From assembly GCF_038050375.1 (NCBI RefSeq), contig NZ_CP150886.1, positions 2,831,318 to 2,895,317 on the forward strand: DNA of 64,000 nucleotides. Reading direction: 5' to 3'. Positions 52,717 to 61,633 of this stretch are shown in pieces. This DNA is from Okeanomitos corallinicola TIOX110. GTDB taxonomy: Bacteria > Cyanobacteriota > Cyanobacteriia > Cyanobacteriales > Nostocaceae. Position 1 is the stretch's first letter. Each line of letters begins with the position of its first letter. The position numbers and the translations under genes are program-made. The notes below the pieces were generated by a model that was not told where the DNA came from, did no database searches, and worked only from the letters and a program-made list of their open reading frames with translations.

Positions 52717-53415
52717 TTATTGCTGATTGCTAATGTAGCTGTTTATCACTCTCCCAGCACCGCGTAATTGTTGATAGTATGACTGACTAACTTGACCACC
52801 TTGTTCCGAAAGTTGATCAATACCAATTCCGTTTCTGCCTATTTCTTTTCCTGAACTGTGAATATAACAACCTTCGCCTAAATATAAACCCACATGAGTA
52901 GCTTTTTGAGGAGTACCAAAAAAGATTAAATCCCCTGGTTGTATTTCATTAATATCAATAGTTTGAACAAAAGCTTCTTGTTGATAAGCATCTCTTGGTA
53001 GCCACACACCAACAGATTTAAAAGCTGCTTGCATTAAGCCAGAACAATCATAATTAGGTGCTACAGTCCCCCCCCAAAGATAATAATTAGTCTGCATTTT
53101 TGCAGCTTGAGTAAAGGCGATAATTTCGGGAATACGCTGTTGAATTTCTGAAGCGGAGACTACTTGAGGTTGATATGTTATTGTTGCTGGTTGGAGAAAT
53201 TGTATATCTTGAATAGATAGCCAACCGGGATAATTATCTTCACATAAACAAACCGTGATAGATGTATTTTGATGAGTTGATGTGATGCGTAAATGTCTAT
53301 CTGTTGCAGCTTGGGTTGCTAAACGGATACATTCAGAAGCATCATATATATTTAGATTGGTCGTACAGTAATATTCTTGGGTTAAGGAAGGTGAAATTAG
53401 AGTTTTTATAGACAT
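52717..53415 (-). CDS. NlpC/P60 cysteine peptidase with SH3b domain
   Basis: The 232-residue peptidase has an N-terminal bacterial SH3-like region (about 10-80) and an NlpC/P60 domain (about 100-230) with Cys in YDCSGLMQAAF, His in THVGLYLGEGCYIHSSG and a third polar residue beyond. This layout matches the cyanobacterial gamma-D-glutamyl-L-diamino acid endopeptidases, which act on murein peptides in recycling. No signal peptide is evident, also as in that group. Confidence 0.92.
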   Translation of the reverse strand: MSIKTLISPSLTQEYYCTTNLNIYDASECIRLATQAATDRHLRITSTHQNTSITVCLCEDNYPGWLSIQDIQFLQPATITYQPQVVSASEIQQRIPEIIAFTQAAKMQTNYYLWGGTVAPNYDCSGLMQAAFKSVGVWLPRDAYQQEAFVQTIDINEIQPGDLIFFGTPQKATHVGLYLGEGCYIHSSGKEIGRNGIGIDQLSEQGGQVSQSYYQQLRGAGRVINSYISNQQ

Positions 53416-53668
53416 TTGATTTTACAAATGAGAATTGCTGTAAATTTATCTAACTGGATTAAAATTTATCATTTTCTGGGTTTAAATCCTAACAGCCTCC
53501 ATATCAAAATAGAATCTTAACAGCAGGTATCAACTTAATAAAACTCAATAATATTACAGAAAATGTAATTAGTATTTCACCAGGCAATTATTAAGTGATA
53601 ATAAAAATAAATACCTCAAGATGAATATCAAACAAATTCTTAACTAATGACAATGGAGGTAGCGGGAA

Positions 53669-53782
53669 ATGGCATACCATCATATTACATCCGACAGCAC
53701 CGCATACTTGCTGATTAAAATCACTGTGATACTTTTGGCACTTCTTTTATGGTTTGTAATTACAGCCACACCGGTTGTTTAG
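53669..53782 (+). CDS. 37-residue single-helix membrane protein
   Basis: A short frame starts at ATG 53669, nine bases after the ribosome site GGAGGT, and encodes a polar N terminus (MAYHHITSDSTAY) and one hydrophobic helix (LLIKITVILLALLLWFVITA). The good ribosome site and clean helix suggest a genuine small membrane protein. It does not match the photosystem or cytochrome small subunits I can recall. It precedes the 115-residue gene on the same strand. Confidence 0.55.
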   Translation: MAYHHITSDSTAYLLIKITVILLALLLWFVITATPVV

Positions 53783-53822
53783 GCACACCATCTTTTATTT
53801 ATTCAGAAACAAACACCTATTC

Positions 53823-53850
53823 TTGACTCGACCCTATTATATTATAGGAT
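53823..53850 (+). promoter_or_regulatory. possible promoter for the 115-residue gene
   Basis: TTGACT and TAGGAT are spaced 16 bases apart, about 30 bases before the ATG at 53881. The match is moderate. Confidence 0.4.
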
Positions 53851-53880
53851 GGACAGAGTGTTTCAAAAATTGGGGCTTTT

Positions 53881-54228
53881 ATGGCTCGTTATACTTGTTC
53901 TTTTGTTGTTTCTGTTCCCATCGAACATATCCAACCACTGATGATACAACTCCTTCAGGAGTCTAGTTTAGATGTTCAATACTACACAGCCGAATATATT
54001 ATGGCTCGTGAAATCCCTGGTCACATACCTTTTTCTAAATTGGTTACAGTAGAAGTGCTTATGGATAAAACTACTGCAACAGATACAGAAGTTCGCATGA
54101 ATATTGTGATCAAAAATGAGGAATTGCCACTGCAATTAAACAACCACTGTCGGCAAGTGTTTGACTTTCTCAAACAAGAAATTGAAAATAACCGAAATTG
54201 GCAGCTAATTGAAAGCATTTCCGGTTGA
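53881..54228 (+). CDS. conserved hypothetical protein, 115 aa
   Basis: The soluble alpha/beta protein begins MARYTCSFVVSVPIEHIQPLMIQLLQES and continues with SKLVTVEVLMDKTTATDTEVRM. It looks like a conserved cyanobacterial protein but I do not recognise the family. The even codon use and lack of low-complexity sequence support it as real. Confidence 0.65.
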   Translation: MARYTCSFVVSVPIEHIQPLMIQLLQESSLDVQYYTAEYIMAREIPGHIPFSKLVTVEVLMDKTTATDTEVRMNIVIKNEELPLQLNNHCRQVFDFLKQEIENNRNWQLIESISG

Positions 54229-54362
54229 CTGTTGAGAATATGTAATCAGTTGATTTGGTTTCAAAATATTGGTTTTTTTTACTGCCATGAGTTTACTGAG
54301 TTTAGACTCCCCATGGGTTTTGAGTCCACTTTTTGATCAATCACAATTCAAATTTTTAGTGT

Positions 54363-54393
54363 AATTCCCCTGACCTCTATGGCATGGGGAATT
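54363..54393. terminator. hairpin in convergent junction
   Basis: AATTCCCC and GGGGAATT form an 8-bp perfect stem with a 15-base loop between the converging 115-residue and rhomboid genes. It may terminate both; no U-run is obvious. Confidence 0.5.
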
Positions 54394-54451
54394 CATTAAT
54401 TACTAACATCAAATCAAAACTTGAATTTATAGCTAATTATAGCTATAAATA

Positions 54452-55177
54452 TTATCTGCCATATCTATCATTAAATAACCCTAATAATGGTGCAAGGATA
54501 ACACCAAAAACAAAGCCTCCTGCGTGCGCCCAGTAAGCAATACCACCACTTTCCATACCAATATTTGTTGGTGTTTCTAAACTGGCAAAACTGTAAAAAG
54601 CCTGTTGTAAAAACCAAAATCCTAAAAAGAAATATGCAGGAATCCAGAGAGTAGGAAATAAAATTCCCAGGGGTATAACTGTGAGAATTTCTGCTCTGGG
54701 AAAACGAATAATATATGCACCCATGACACCAGCTATAGCCCCACTTGCACCCAAGGAAGGAATGCTAGAATTTTGGGTAAAGTACCACTGTGCTAATGCT
54801 GCTAAAACACCACAAGATAAATAAAATACTAAATATTTAAAATGTCCTAATTTATCTTCTACGTTGTTACCAAATATCCACAGAAATAACATATTTCCAG
54901 CTAGGTGTAAAAGCCCTCCGTGGAGAAATTGAGAGGTAATTAAAGTTGCCAATTCTGGGACAGGTTGATTGACAGGAATTCCTGCAAAGCTTAAAGATAG
55001 TTCTCTAGGAACTACGGCCGCTAGTTGTAAAAATCCACTCAATGCTTGGGGTGAGAGACTTATTTCATAGAGAAAAACCAGGATATTTACAAGAATTAGT
55101 CCGTAGGTTATGTATGGTGTAATTTGTGTAGGATTATTGTCTTTTAGGGGAACCACTGATTTTTTCCTAATTTCCAA
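54452..55177 (-). CDS. rhomboid-family intramembrane serine protease
   Basis: The 241-residue protein has at least six membrane helices. The active Ser lies in LGASGAIAGVMGAYI and the catalytic His in WAHAGGFVFGVILAPL. HGGLLHLAGNMLFLWIFG is the typical helix-2 region. It cleaves membrane substrates within the bilayer; substrates in cyanobacteria are unknown. The gene stands alone. Confidence 0.93.
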   Translation of the reverse strand: MEIRKKSVVPLKDNNPTQITPYITYGLILVNILVFLYEISLSPQALSGFLQLAAVVPRELSLSFAGIPVNQPVPELATLITSQFLHGGLLHLAGNMLFLWIFGNNVEDKLGHFKYLVFYLSCGVLAALAQWYFTQNSSIPSLGASGAIAGVMGAYIIRFPRAEILTVIPLGILFPTLWIPAYFFLGFWFLQQAFYSFASLETPTNIGMESGGIAYWAHAGGFVFGVILAPLLGLFNDRYGR

Positions 55178-55410
55178 CTACTAATTATAAATTAACTAAT
55201 TTATGAGAATTTTGCTAACAGTAGTTACGTTTTTATGAATGATACACAAAAATTGTAATTTTAGGTAACTTGATTAAGTTTATATCCAAGATATGCCAAA
55301 ATTATTTTTTAAATATAGTCGCAGACAAGAAAGTTAGGATATCAAAAGATGATAAAATATAGAGCCAAAACACTTTTAAATCTGTCACTTGTCAACTGTC
55401 AGCTACTATA

Positions 55411-56481
55411 TTATCTCAGATGAGATTTTTGGATTTCTTGATAAGAACTTTCTGTGGCAACTATAATTAAATAATCTTGATTATTTAGTTTGTATTGGTT
55501 AGAAGGATTGCACATTACTTCCCCTTGGAGTCCTTTTTGTAAAGCAACAACGGTACTTTGATATGTTTGTTTAATATGAACGAATGCTTCTATAAATGGC
55601 ATTCCAATTTTAGAACGAGGTACAGGAACTTTATAAAGTTTATTTGCTCCGTCTTGAAAACTTAATAAATCAGAAATAACGTAAGTAATACCATGATTGA
55701 TAGCGGCTTGAGAAATTAACATACTACTAATATGACTGCTGACAATTATTTCATCAGCATGAGCTTTTTTGCAAGTATCAATATATGCGGCATTCATTAG
55801 TTCTACAATTGTGTAAACAGAAGATGCTAAACTTTCGACTATCAGAGTAGATAAGATTGTGGTTGCATCACGAGCGTTGTGTTCTAATTTATCATCACCT
55901 AAAATGATGGCAGTTTTAGCTTTATTAATATTTGCTCTGATTAAGGTTTCATCAGATACTTTACCTTTAATAAAATAGAGGTTTTCATCTTCAATAGGTT
56001 TTCTATCAATATCAGCAATGAGAATAATAGGAGCTTCTTTAAAATCACTATCTTGACGAAACTCTTTGATGATAACCTCTGCTCGATAATTCCACTCACA
56101 TACAATAATATGATTTTCAAATTTGTAAGCACTCATTCCTAAATCCTCTTTTATTTTTTTGGAAACTAAAAAACTAGCTAGAGAAGCACTAAGTATGGCT
56201 AGAACACCAATTCCTACTATCATGTTGACAATAGCAACTAAACGTCCTGGTAAGGTGACTGGTGAAATGTCTCCATAACCAACTGTGGTTACTGTAACTA
56301 TAGTCCACCATACAGAATCAATGATTGTTTTGTTTTCTACGATTGAGTATGTGATGGAACTAAAGATAACAAGAATGGTGATTACTAATAAAACTCGGTC
56401 TAGATTTTCCCTTTGTAAGAATTTCCATGCTTGTTTATACCAGTTTTTGTTAATCATGTTTTTGATATTGAATACTCTCAA
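55411..56481 (-). CDS. potassium channel with RCK/TrkA-N domains
   Basis: The 356-residue protein has two membrane helices around the selectivity filter TVTTVGYGDISPV (about residues 63-75), then a regulatory TrkA-N Rossmann domain (HIIVCEWNYRAEVIIKEF) and a TrkA-C-like end. This is the MthK-like architecture, a ligand-gated K+ channel in the membrane. In the Rossmann motif, the usual GxGxxG is replaced by CEWNYR, so nucleotide binding may differ. ATG 56454 (MINKNWYKQ) is an alternative start. Confidence 0.92.
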   Translation of the reverse strand: MRVFNIKNMINKNWYKQAWKFLQRENLDRVLLVITILVIFSSITYSIVENKTIIDSVWWTIVTVTTVGYGDISPVTLPGRLVAIVNMIVGIGVLAILSASLASFLVSKKIKEDLGMSAYKFENHIIVCEWNYRAEVIIKEFRQDSDFKEAPIILIADIDRKPIEDENLYFIKGKVSDETLIRANINKAKTAIILGDDKLEHNARDATTILSTLIVESLASSVYTIVELMNAAYIDTCKKAHADEIIVSSHISSMLISQAAINHGITYVISDLLSFQDGANKLYKVPVPRSKIGMPFIEAFVHIKQTYQSTVVALQKGLQGEVMCNPSNQYKLNNQDYLIIVATESSYQEIQKSHLR

Positions 56482-56709
56482 CTGCTGATTTAGTTGACAA
56501 GTATATATTTGACGATTATTTGTGTTAGTTTAATATGATACTACATAAAATATGGAGAAGCAATAAGGTATCAAAAATATAAGTAATATAATTTTGGTGT
56601 TTATTTATTGCTTTGAGACTGATTCAGTGTTTTTATTATTGGTGGTAAATTCTACAGTTGAGATGGTTTAATGATACAATTAAAATGTTGGTAATTAGGT
56701 TTTAATAAT

Positions 56710-57027
56710 ATGACTCAATTAACACCAAAACCAGGAAGAAGAAGAGGAAGAATTTTTCCTGAATTGACTTTATCCCCGGAAGAGTTAGCTAAACGTAAAG
56801 CTGAAAGAGAAGCAGAACACCAACGTTATAGGGCGATTTTTGAAAAAGTACGTCCTGAGTTGATAAAGGATCATTATGGTTGGTATATAGCTATTGAATT
56901 AAATAGTGGTGATTATGTGATTGATCAAGATAAAGAAGTTACACATCAAAAAGCACGGGAAAAGTTTCCTAATGGAGATCATTGTGTTTTTTGTTTAAAT
57001 GAATTGGGAGCAGTTGGTAGAATATGA
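56710..57027 (+). CDS. small basic protein coupled to a retropepsin-like gene
   Basis: The 105-residue protein has an Arg-rich start (KPGRRRGRIF), a charged helix (LSPEELAKRKAEREAEHQRYRAIFEKV) and a C-terminal domain (HYGWYIAIELNSGDYVIDQD...) that resembles DUF5678-type small domains. Its stop overlaps the next start by four bases (ATGA), so translation is coupled. The pairing suggests a function with the protease-like protein. The assignment to DUF5678 is uncertain. Confidence 0.65.
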   Translation: MTQLTPKPGRRRGRIFPELTLSPEELAKRKAEREAEHQRYRAIFEKVRPELIKDHYGWYIAIELNSGDYVIDQDKEVTHQKAREKFPNGDHCVFCLNELGAVGRI

Positions 57028-57386
57028 TTGGGGGTTATTTCGGTGAGAGAAAGCAGTTGTTTTTTGAGATTGAATTAATTACTGCTGATGGTTTAATTTT
57101 ACCTGTTGATGCTTTGTTGGATACTGGTTTTACTGGTTTTATGGCTATTAATACACAAGATTTAGATAGTCTTCAATGGGAGTATATAGATAAAGAAATT
57201 TTGCGAACTGCTCAGGGTGAAGTTAATTTTAAAAGATATTTAGGGAGGGTAATTTTAGATGGTAAGGAATATGAAGTTCCTGTTTATGCTGGTGATGAGT
57301 TGACTGAGGTTTTGTTGGGTTCTGAGTGGTTGGAGTTTTTACCTTTGGTGGTTAATTTTTTGGAGGGGGTTTTGATGTTGGGATAA
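57024..57386 (+). CDS. retropepsin-like aspartic protease domain protein
   Basis: The 120-residue protein has the clan AA pattern ALLDTGFTGFMAIN, with the catalytic DTG and hydrophobic strand, and a second half with VPVYAGDELTEVLLGSEWL. Such single-domain proteins would have to dimerise to be active. No signal or membrane helix is seen, so it is cytoplasmic. Small proteins of this type are common in cyanobacteria and lack known substrates. The start overlaps the upstream gene. Confidence 0.82.
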   Translation: MIGGYFGERKQLFFEIELITADGLILPVDALLDTGFTGFMAINTQDLDSLQWEYIDKEILRTAQGEVNFKRYLGRVILDGKEYEVPVYAGDELTEVLLGSEWLEFLPLVVNFLEGVLMLG

Positions 57387-57453
57387 CTTGAGGAAACAAA
57401 CCACGAAGACGCGAAGAGCGCGAAGATAAGAAAAGAAGAAAGAAGTGTTATTT

Positions 57454-58842
57454 TTAGTTGGTTGGTAAGTCGCGTAGATAATAAAATTGATCTTGTTTCC
57501 AGAAATCTCCTTTAATTCTTCCTAAGTAACCTGTTAATGGTGATGATAGCTCTATCAGAATTTCATATAGTTCTCTTTCTTCTAAGTTTTGAGGTGAATA
57601 TTCATAAAGATATGCTATGCTAAGTTCACCGACTTTAGCATTTTTAGTAACTGTTTTTTCTAGATGTTTTTTGACGAGTTGGATAATTTGCGATCGCAAT
57701 TTAATCTCTTGTTCTATTTTATCAATATATTCGTTGATTTTATCATCTATTTGACCGGGTTCTAAGTATTCCTTTAATTCAATTAAGTTTATTGCACCTG
57801 GATATTTTGCTTTTAATTCTACTAATTTTTGTAATGTCATAGCTTTAATAATACTTACTTTCCATTCTTTTGATGATTTGAGATTATCTGAAGTAGCTTT
57901 ACCTGGACCTATTACTAATTTTGATGAGTTGATAAATTGTTCTCTACCTAAGTGCATTCCACCTAGTTTAATTAATTCTTCAACTGTACCACTAGGAATA
58001 CTTTTACCTGCTTTACATTCACAAACTAAAGGATAAGGTTGTGAACAATATAAATCTAAACCTCCAGCACCTCCTTTATAAGCAGTTTCAACTTTAAATC
58101 CTAAAAAATCAAGGCTTTGACGGGATATATTTTCAAAGTCTGTACCCGCTTGATAGTTGCTTTTTTTCTCTTCTTCTATGCTTCTATCTCCTAATGCTGC
58201 AATTGTTTTTATCCAATCTAAATCAGAATTTAGTGTATTTGTAGTTGCTGCATTACCCCAACCTAAAAATACTTTGATGTCATTTTCTAATTGTTCTGCT
58301 GCTGGGTTATTGTTAGCTATTTGTGATAATGCTGTTTGTAATTCTGCTAGTTCAGGATGTAGGGGAGGTTCTAGGTTTTCTAATTGGTATTTACGTTGAA
58401 GAAATATCTGTTCATTTAATACTGGTTTAGCTTCAGATGCAGAAATATTATAAAGTAAAGGTGCAAATTTACCTAGTTTATTTTCAATATTAGGAATAGC
58501 TGGAATTTCATAAGGTTTATCTAAGTGATAAACTCGTAAATAGGCTAGGAAAATATTTTGATGTTTCTCTATTATTTCTGCAAATGTTTGTAAATTCCAG
58601 ATGGTTAATTTAGATATAATATCTAGTGGTGCTGTTTTATCTAAAATTTGACAAAGTTCACATTTAGCCCATACTTTGATAAAAGTTATATTTGATGAAA
58701 AATTAACAGGATAAAGAGAAAATCTTTGTCCAGGACGAAGAAACATTTTGGGTAAAGCTGCTATTGTTCTTCCCTGTATTAGTGCTTCAACATCAGGGAC
58801 AGGTAAACACAATGCTGTAGGAAGTGAAAAGGACTGATTCAT
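57454..58842 (-). CDS. PD-(D/E)XK (Mrr-like) nuclease, third gene of the wHTH-ATPase-nuclease operon
   Basis: The 462-residue protein has an uncharacterised N-terminal domain (about 8-110, with GRTIAALPKMFLRPGQRFSL), a linker region (120-220) and a nuclease domain at about 228-345. The catalytic set is E237 (GTDFEN), D263 (GGLDLY) and E275-x-K277 (VCECKAGK), all intact. The C terminus is helical (about 355-440). It starts 11 bases after the ATPase stop. I infer a DNA nuclease controlled by the ATPase; I recognise no named system with this gene set. Confidence 0.8.
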   Translation of the reverse strand: MNQSFSLPTALCLPVPDVEALIQGRTIAALPKMFLRPGQRFSLYPVNFSSNITFIKVWAKCELCQILDKTAPLDIISKLTIWNLQTFAEIIEKHQNIFLAYLRVYHLDKPYEIPAIPNIENKLGKFAPLLYNISASEAKPVLNEQIFLQRKYQLENLEPPLHPELAELQTALSQIANNNPAAEQLENDIKVFLGWGNAATTNTLNSDLDWIKTIAALGDRSIEEEKKSNYQAGTDFENISRQSLDFLGFKVETAYKGGAGGLDLYCSQPYPLVCECKAGKSIPSGTVEELIKLGGMHLGREQFINSSKLVIGPGKATSDNLKSSKEWKVSIIKAMTLQKLVELKAKYPGAINLIELKEYLEPGQIDDKINEYIDKIEQEIKLRSQIIQLVKKHLEKTVTKNAKVGELSIAYLYEYSPQNLEERELYEILIELSSPLTGYLGRIKGDFWKQDQFYYLRDLPTN

Positions 58843-58853
58843 GATTATTGAAA

Positions 58854-60734
58854 TTAGATGTTTAATTTAATATCATCGCTATTTTCAACACTTTGAGGAA
58901 TTCTCATTGGTAAGTCATCATCTGTTAAATTATCAGGTTCTTGACCAGAAGGGTCACTTAAAATTTCTCTGATTAAAGGATTATTAATAGCAATTTTTTC
59001 TTGCTTGATAAAATCAAAAATTTCTTCTTCTGTCAGTTCATATGTTCTACAATTATAGTATATCGTCGAAATAGCTAAGAGAGGTTGAATATCTTCACTT
59101 TGTAATTTTACCCATTCTCCACCTTGTTTGTGCAAAAGAGTTTTCAAACATTGTTGAGGTACTGATGCTCCAGAACTAATTTTTTTGGAGCGAATTAAAC
59201 AACCACGAGTAAAATCAAATTTTTTGTAATTAATCAATCTTTTTAATGCTGCACCTATAAATTTTCCTCCAGATTGTTGTAGAACAAGAATTCCTATTTT
59301 GACTTGTCTGTTATTACCAACGACTCGAAAATTTAGATATCCTTCATCCGCTTTAGTTGTGACAATTTCCTCTACTGCTTCAACTTTCACATTTTCTAGT
59401 TCTACTCTATCTTTAGCTAAACTAATAAATGCTAACTTTAAAGCTACTACAATTGATAATTCATCTTCCATGAATGAATTAGGGTCAATATTATCTAATT
59501 CACTTTGATAGTATCCTTTTACAGGATTAACAGGAGGTGGAGTAACCCCAGGAATAAAATTTTCTGCACACCACCTTAAAACTACTCTAATAGTAGGTTT
59601 ACCTTTACCAAGTTCTCTCAGCTTATTTTCATTAAATGGGTAAAGAGGATGAGGTGGTATTTGTTGATGTTCTTGATAAAATTCTTTTAACCATGTTTGC
59701 ACTAGCGCAACTACATGATCAGAATTAAGGTATCTTAATTCAATTGGTTGTCTATCAGATTTTTCAGTAACCAATCTATCAATTACTGCTTCTGCTTGTG
59801 GTAATACCCTAATTTGTTGATTCCATGTATCAGGATACATTGCTAATAATACAACACCTTTTTTTAGGTTGTTATATAAATCTTTAGATAAATTAGCAAT
59901 TACCTGTGCTGCTGTAAATCCATTATCTGCAATGTCAGCAATATCTAATTCATCAAAACAAATTACAGGAACTCTATAATCACTAATAATATCGAGAATT
60001 TGCCGAACATTATTTAATGCTTGATTTTCTTTGTCACTATCGGTAATATTTGGTAATCCCATTAACTGAGCGTGTGCTTCTGGTAGTTCTTTTCCTGATA
60101 ACCAAAAATTTGCAGCATTAATCTGATTTGTAGAAAGTGTCCACAGAATTGCTTGAATTATATAAGGGTTGGTAATATTAGGTTTTTTTTGTTCAATGTG
60201 ATTTCTTAATGTTTCAACTACTGTTGCAACTGAATTATATTTGACCAAAGATTGTTTTAATAATTTCGGAAATACACTACTAATATATTGTTCTGTAGTA
60301 TGTTTCCATCCCATTGATTCATTAATTAATTCTGCGGCTATTTCTTGAAATGCCATTACATCAGGTCTAATGAATGCTCTTAAACTAGATGTAACACTTT
60401 GCAAAAATTGATATTGAATTTGATTCAAGTTATCATACTTACTCATGTAAATGAATAAGCTGTCTTCTCTTGTTTGTAATTGATGACGTATTCTACTAAT
60501 AATATGGCTTTTTCCTAGTCCTTTTTCCGCAGTAATTGTAATTCCTACTGTCTGAAGTTGACCTCGATTAATTTTGTCAATTGCATCAAATACAGCATTA
60601 GAAGCATGAGAATTAATTGAAGGAACATCAGGAAAACTTTTACCCCATATTTGTTGAGGTCTAACGACAATATGTCCTGCAAATGGGTTATGAGTTTTAA
60701 TTAGTTGATCAATTTTTGATGTGTCAGTAGTCAT
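58854..60734 (-). CDS. AAA/STAND-type ATPase, second gene of the operon
   Basis: The 626-residue protein has Walker A AEKGLGKS (69-76), preceded by the conserved-looking NPFAGHIVVRPQQIWGKSFPDVPSIN, and Walker B VPVICFDELD (255-263). The LSGKELPEA segment before Walker B recalls ATPases of BREX-type systems (BrxD). The C-terminal 200 residues (VVGNNRQVKIGILVLQQSGG, KFDFTRGCLIRSKKI) may hold a degenerate nuclease-like fold. It lies 48 bases after the wHTH gene and 11 bases before the nuclease gene. It is likely an NTP-dependent sensor or loader; the exact family is not recognised. Confidence 0.75.
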   Translation of the reverse strand: MTTDTSKIDQLIKTHNPFAGHIVVRPQQIWGKSFPDVPSINSHASNAVFDAIDKINRGQLQTVGITITAEKGLGKSHIISRIRHQLQTREDSLFIYMSKYDNLNQIQYQFLQSVTSSLRAFIRPDVMAFQEIAAELINESMGWKHTTEQYISSVFPKLLKQSLVKYNSVATVVETLRNHIEQKKPNITNPYIIQAILWTLSTNQINAANFWLSGKELPEAHAQLMGLPNITDSDKENQALNNVRQILDIISDYRVPVICFDELDIADIADNGFTAAQVIANLSKDLYNNLKKGVVLLAMYPDTWNQQIRVLPQAEAVIDRLVTEKSDRQPIELRYLNSDHVVALVQTWLKEFYQEHQQIPPHPLYPFNENKLRELGKGKPTIRVVLRWCAENFIPGVTPPPVNPVKGYYQSELDNIDPNSFMEDELSIVVALKLAFISLAKDRVELENVKVEAVEEIVTTKADEGYLNFRVVGNNRQVKIGILVLQQSGGKFIGAALKRLINYKKFDFTRGCLIRSKKISSGASVPQQCLKTLLHKQGGEWVKLQSEDIQPLLAISTIYYNCRTYELTEEEIFDFIKQEKIAINNPLIREILSDPSGQEPDNLTDDDLPMRIPQSVENSDDIKLNI

Positions 60735-60782
60735 AATAATCTCAGTTTGGTGTGTGAATGTTTCAATAAAAGCTAAGATTTT

Positions 60783-61469
60783 TTAATCTTTCAACAGTCG
60801 AGCATAACAACGTAAACCATCTAATTCTGTACTGACAGAATCTTCTATTTTATCTGGTGCGCTATCTTCTATACTCCCTCCTTGCAGTTGAAAAATATCA
60901 TTAGCTTGCATTTCTAATAACCAATCATTAAATTCTGTTCTACTAACACGCTCTCCTATTTTTCTTCTAATACGATAAATAGGTACTAAATTATTGAAAT
61001 TATATTCATAATTCAACTTGTCATAAACATCCAACGCGACAGACTTAAACTCTTCATAAGAATTAATGACTTCTTTTTTAACTTCATTACCTGATGCAAC
61101 TGGTGCAGCAACCACAACATTAACTGCACTTATCCACCGCAACAACGCATTAGCAGCCCAAGTACCAATAATATTTCCCTTAAATTTAAACTCACCACTA
61201 CGCAAACCCGCACCCAAAACCTCTAACCCTATTGGTGACGTGAGAGTGTAACTAATAGCAGATCCCTTTTTAGCAACATTAATAGCCCCCTGTGCTTCCA
61301 AATCCTCTAAAATACCTTGATAGTCGGCCATCTTCTGACCTTTAGAGACTACCCGCTTGCTTAATTTACCCCTAGCTACCTTCTGCTCAGTTCCTCCCAA
61401 ATCCCACAACGCAAGCAGCAAGCGAGTTTTAGCGTAACCCGCCTGTAAATCCTTGATTTTTGGACTCAT
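60783..61469 (-). CDS. winged-helix protein, first gene of the operon
   Basis: The 228-residue protein appears to contain two winged-helix domains: about 12-95 (TRLLLALWDLGGTEQKVARGKL, YQGILEDLEAQGAINVAKKG) and about 130-200 (LVPIYRIRRKIGERVSRTEFNDWLLEMQANDIFQLQ). The middle is Ala/Val rich. It could repress the operon or form the DNA-recognition part of the complex. It starts about 20 bases after a predicted transcription start, with inverted repeats between. I do not recognise a named family. Confidence 0.72.
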   Translation of the reverse strand: MSPKIKDLQAGYAKTRLLLALWDLGGTEQKVARGKLSKRVVSKGQKMADYQGILEDLEAQGAINVAKKGSAISYTLTSPIGLEVLGAGLRSGEFKFKGNIIGTWAANALLRWISAVNVVVAAPVASGNEVKKEVINSYEEFKSVALDVYDKLNYEYNFNNLVPIYRIRRKIGERVSRTEFNDWLLEMQANDIFQLQGGSIEDSAPDKIEDSVSTELDGLRCYARLLKD

Positions 61470-61483
61470 GATTATGTATGTTA

Positions 61484-61531
61484 AATGACTGCAATCATTA
61501 TAATAAGGATTGTAATTTTTGTGTCATTACA
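61484..61531 (-). promoter_or_regulatory. promoter of the wHTH-ATPase-nuclease operon with two inverted repeats
   Basis: On the minus strand TATAAT lies at 61502-61497, with an ATGACA-like -35 about 19 bases upstream. Two inverted repeats bracket it: TGTAAT-N9-ATTACA (61511-61531) over the -35 region, and AATGA-N6-TCATT (61484-61499) over the start point. They are good candidates for operators. Confidence 0.55.
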
Positions 61532-61633
61532 GCCAAAAAATTGTTTATTTTCTATATTTTGCTGATAAATAGCTCAAAATATCTAGATAAAAAGCAATAG
61601 TGAATTTACGTAATTCATAAAATTATCAGTTAC

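Noticed and set aside
57454-61469. Classical restriction-modification system
   Set aside because: No methyltransferase or specificity subunit in or next to the operon.
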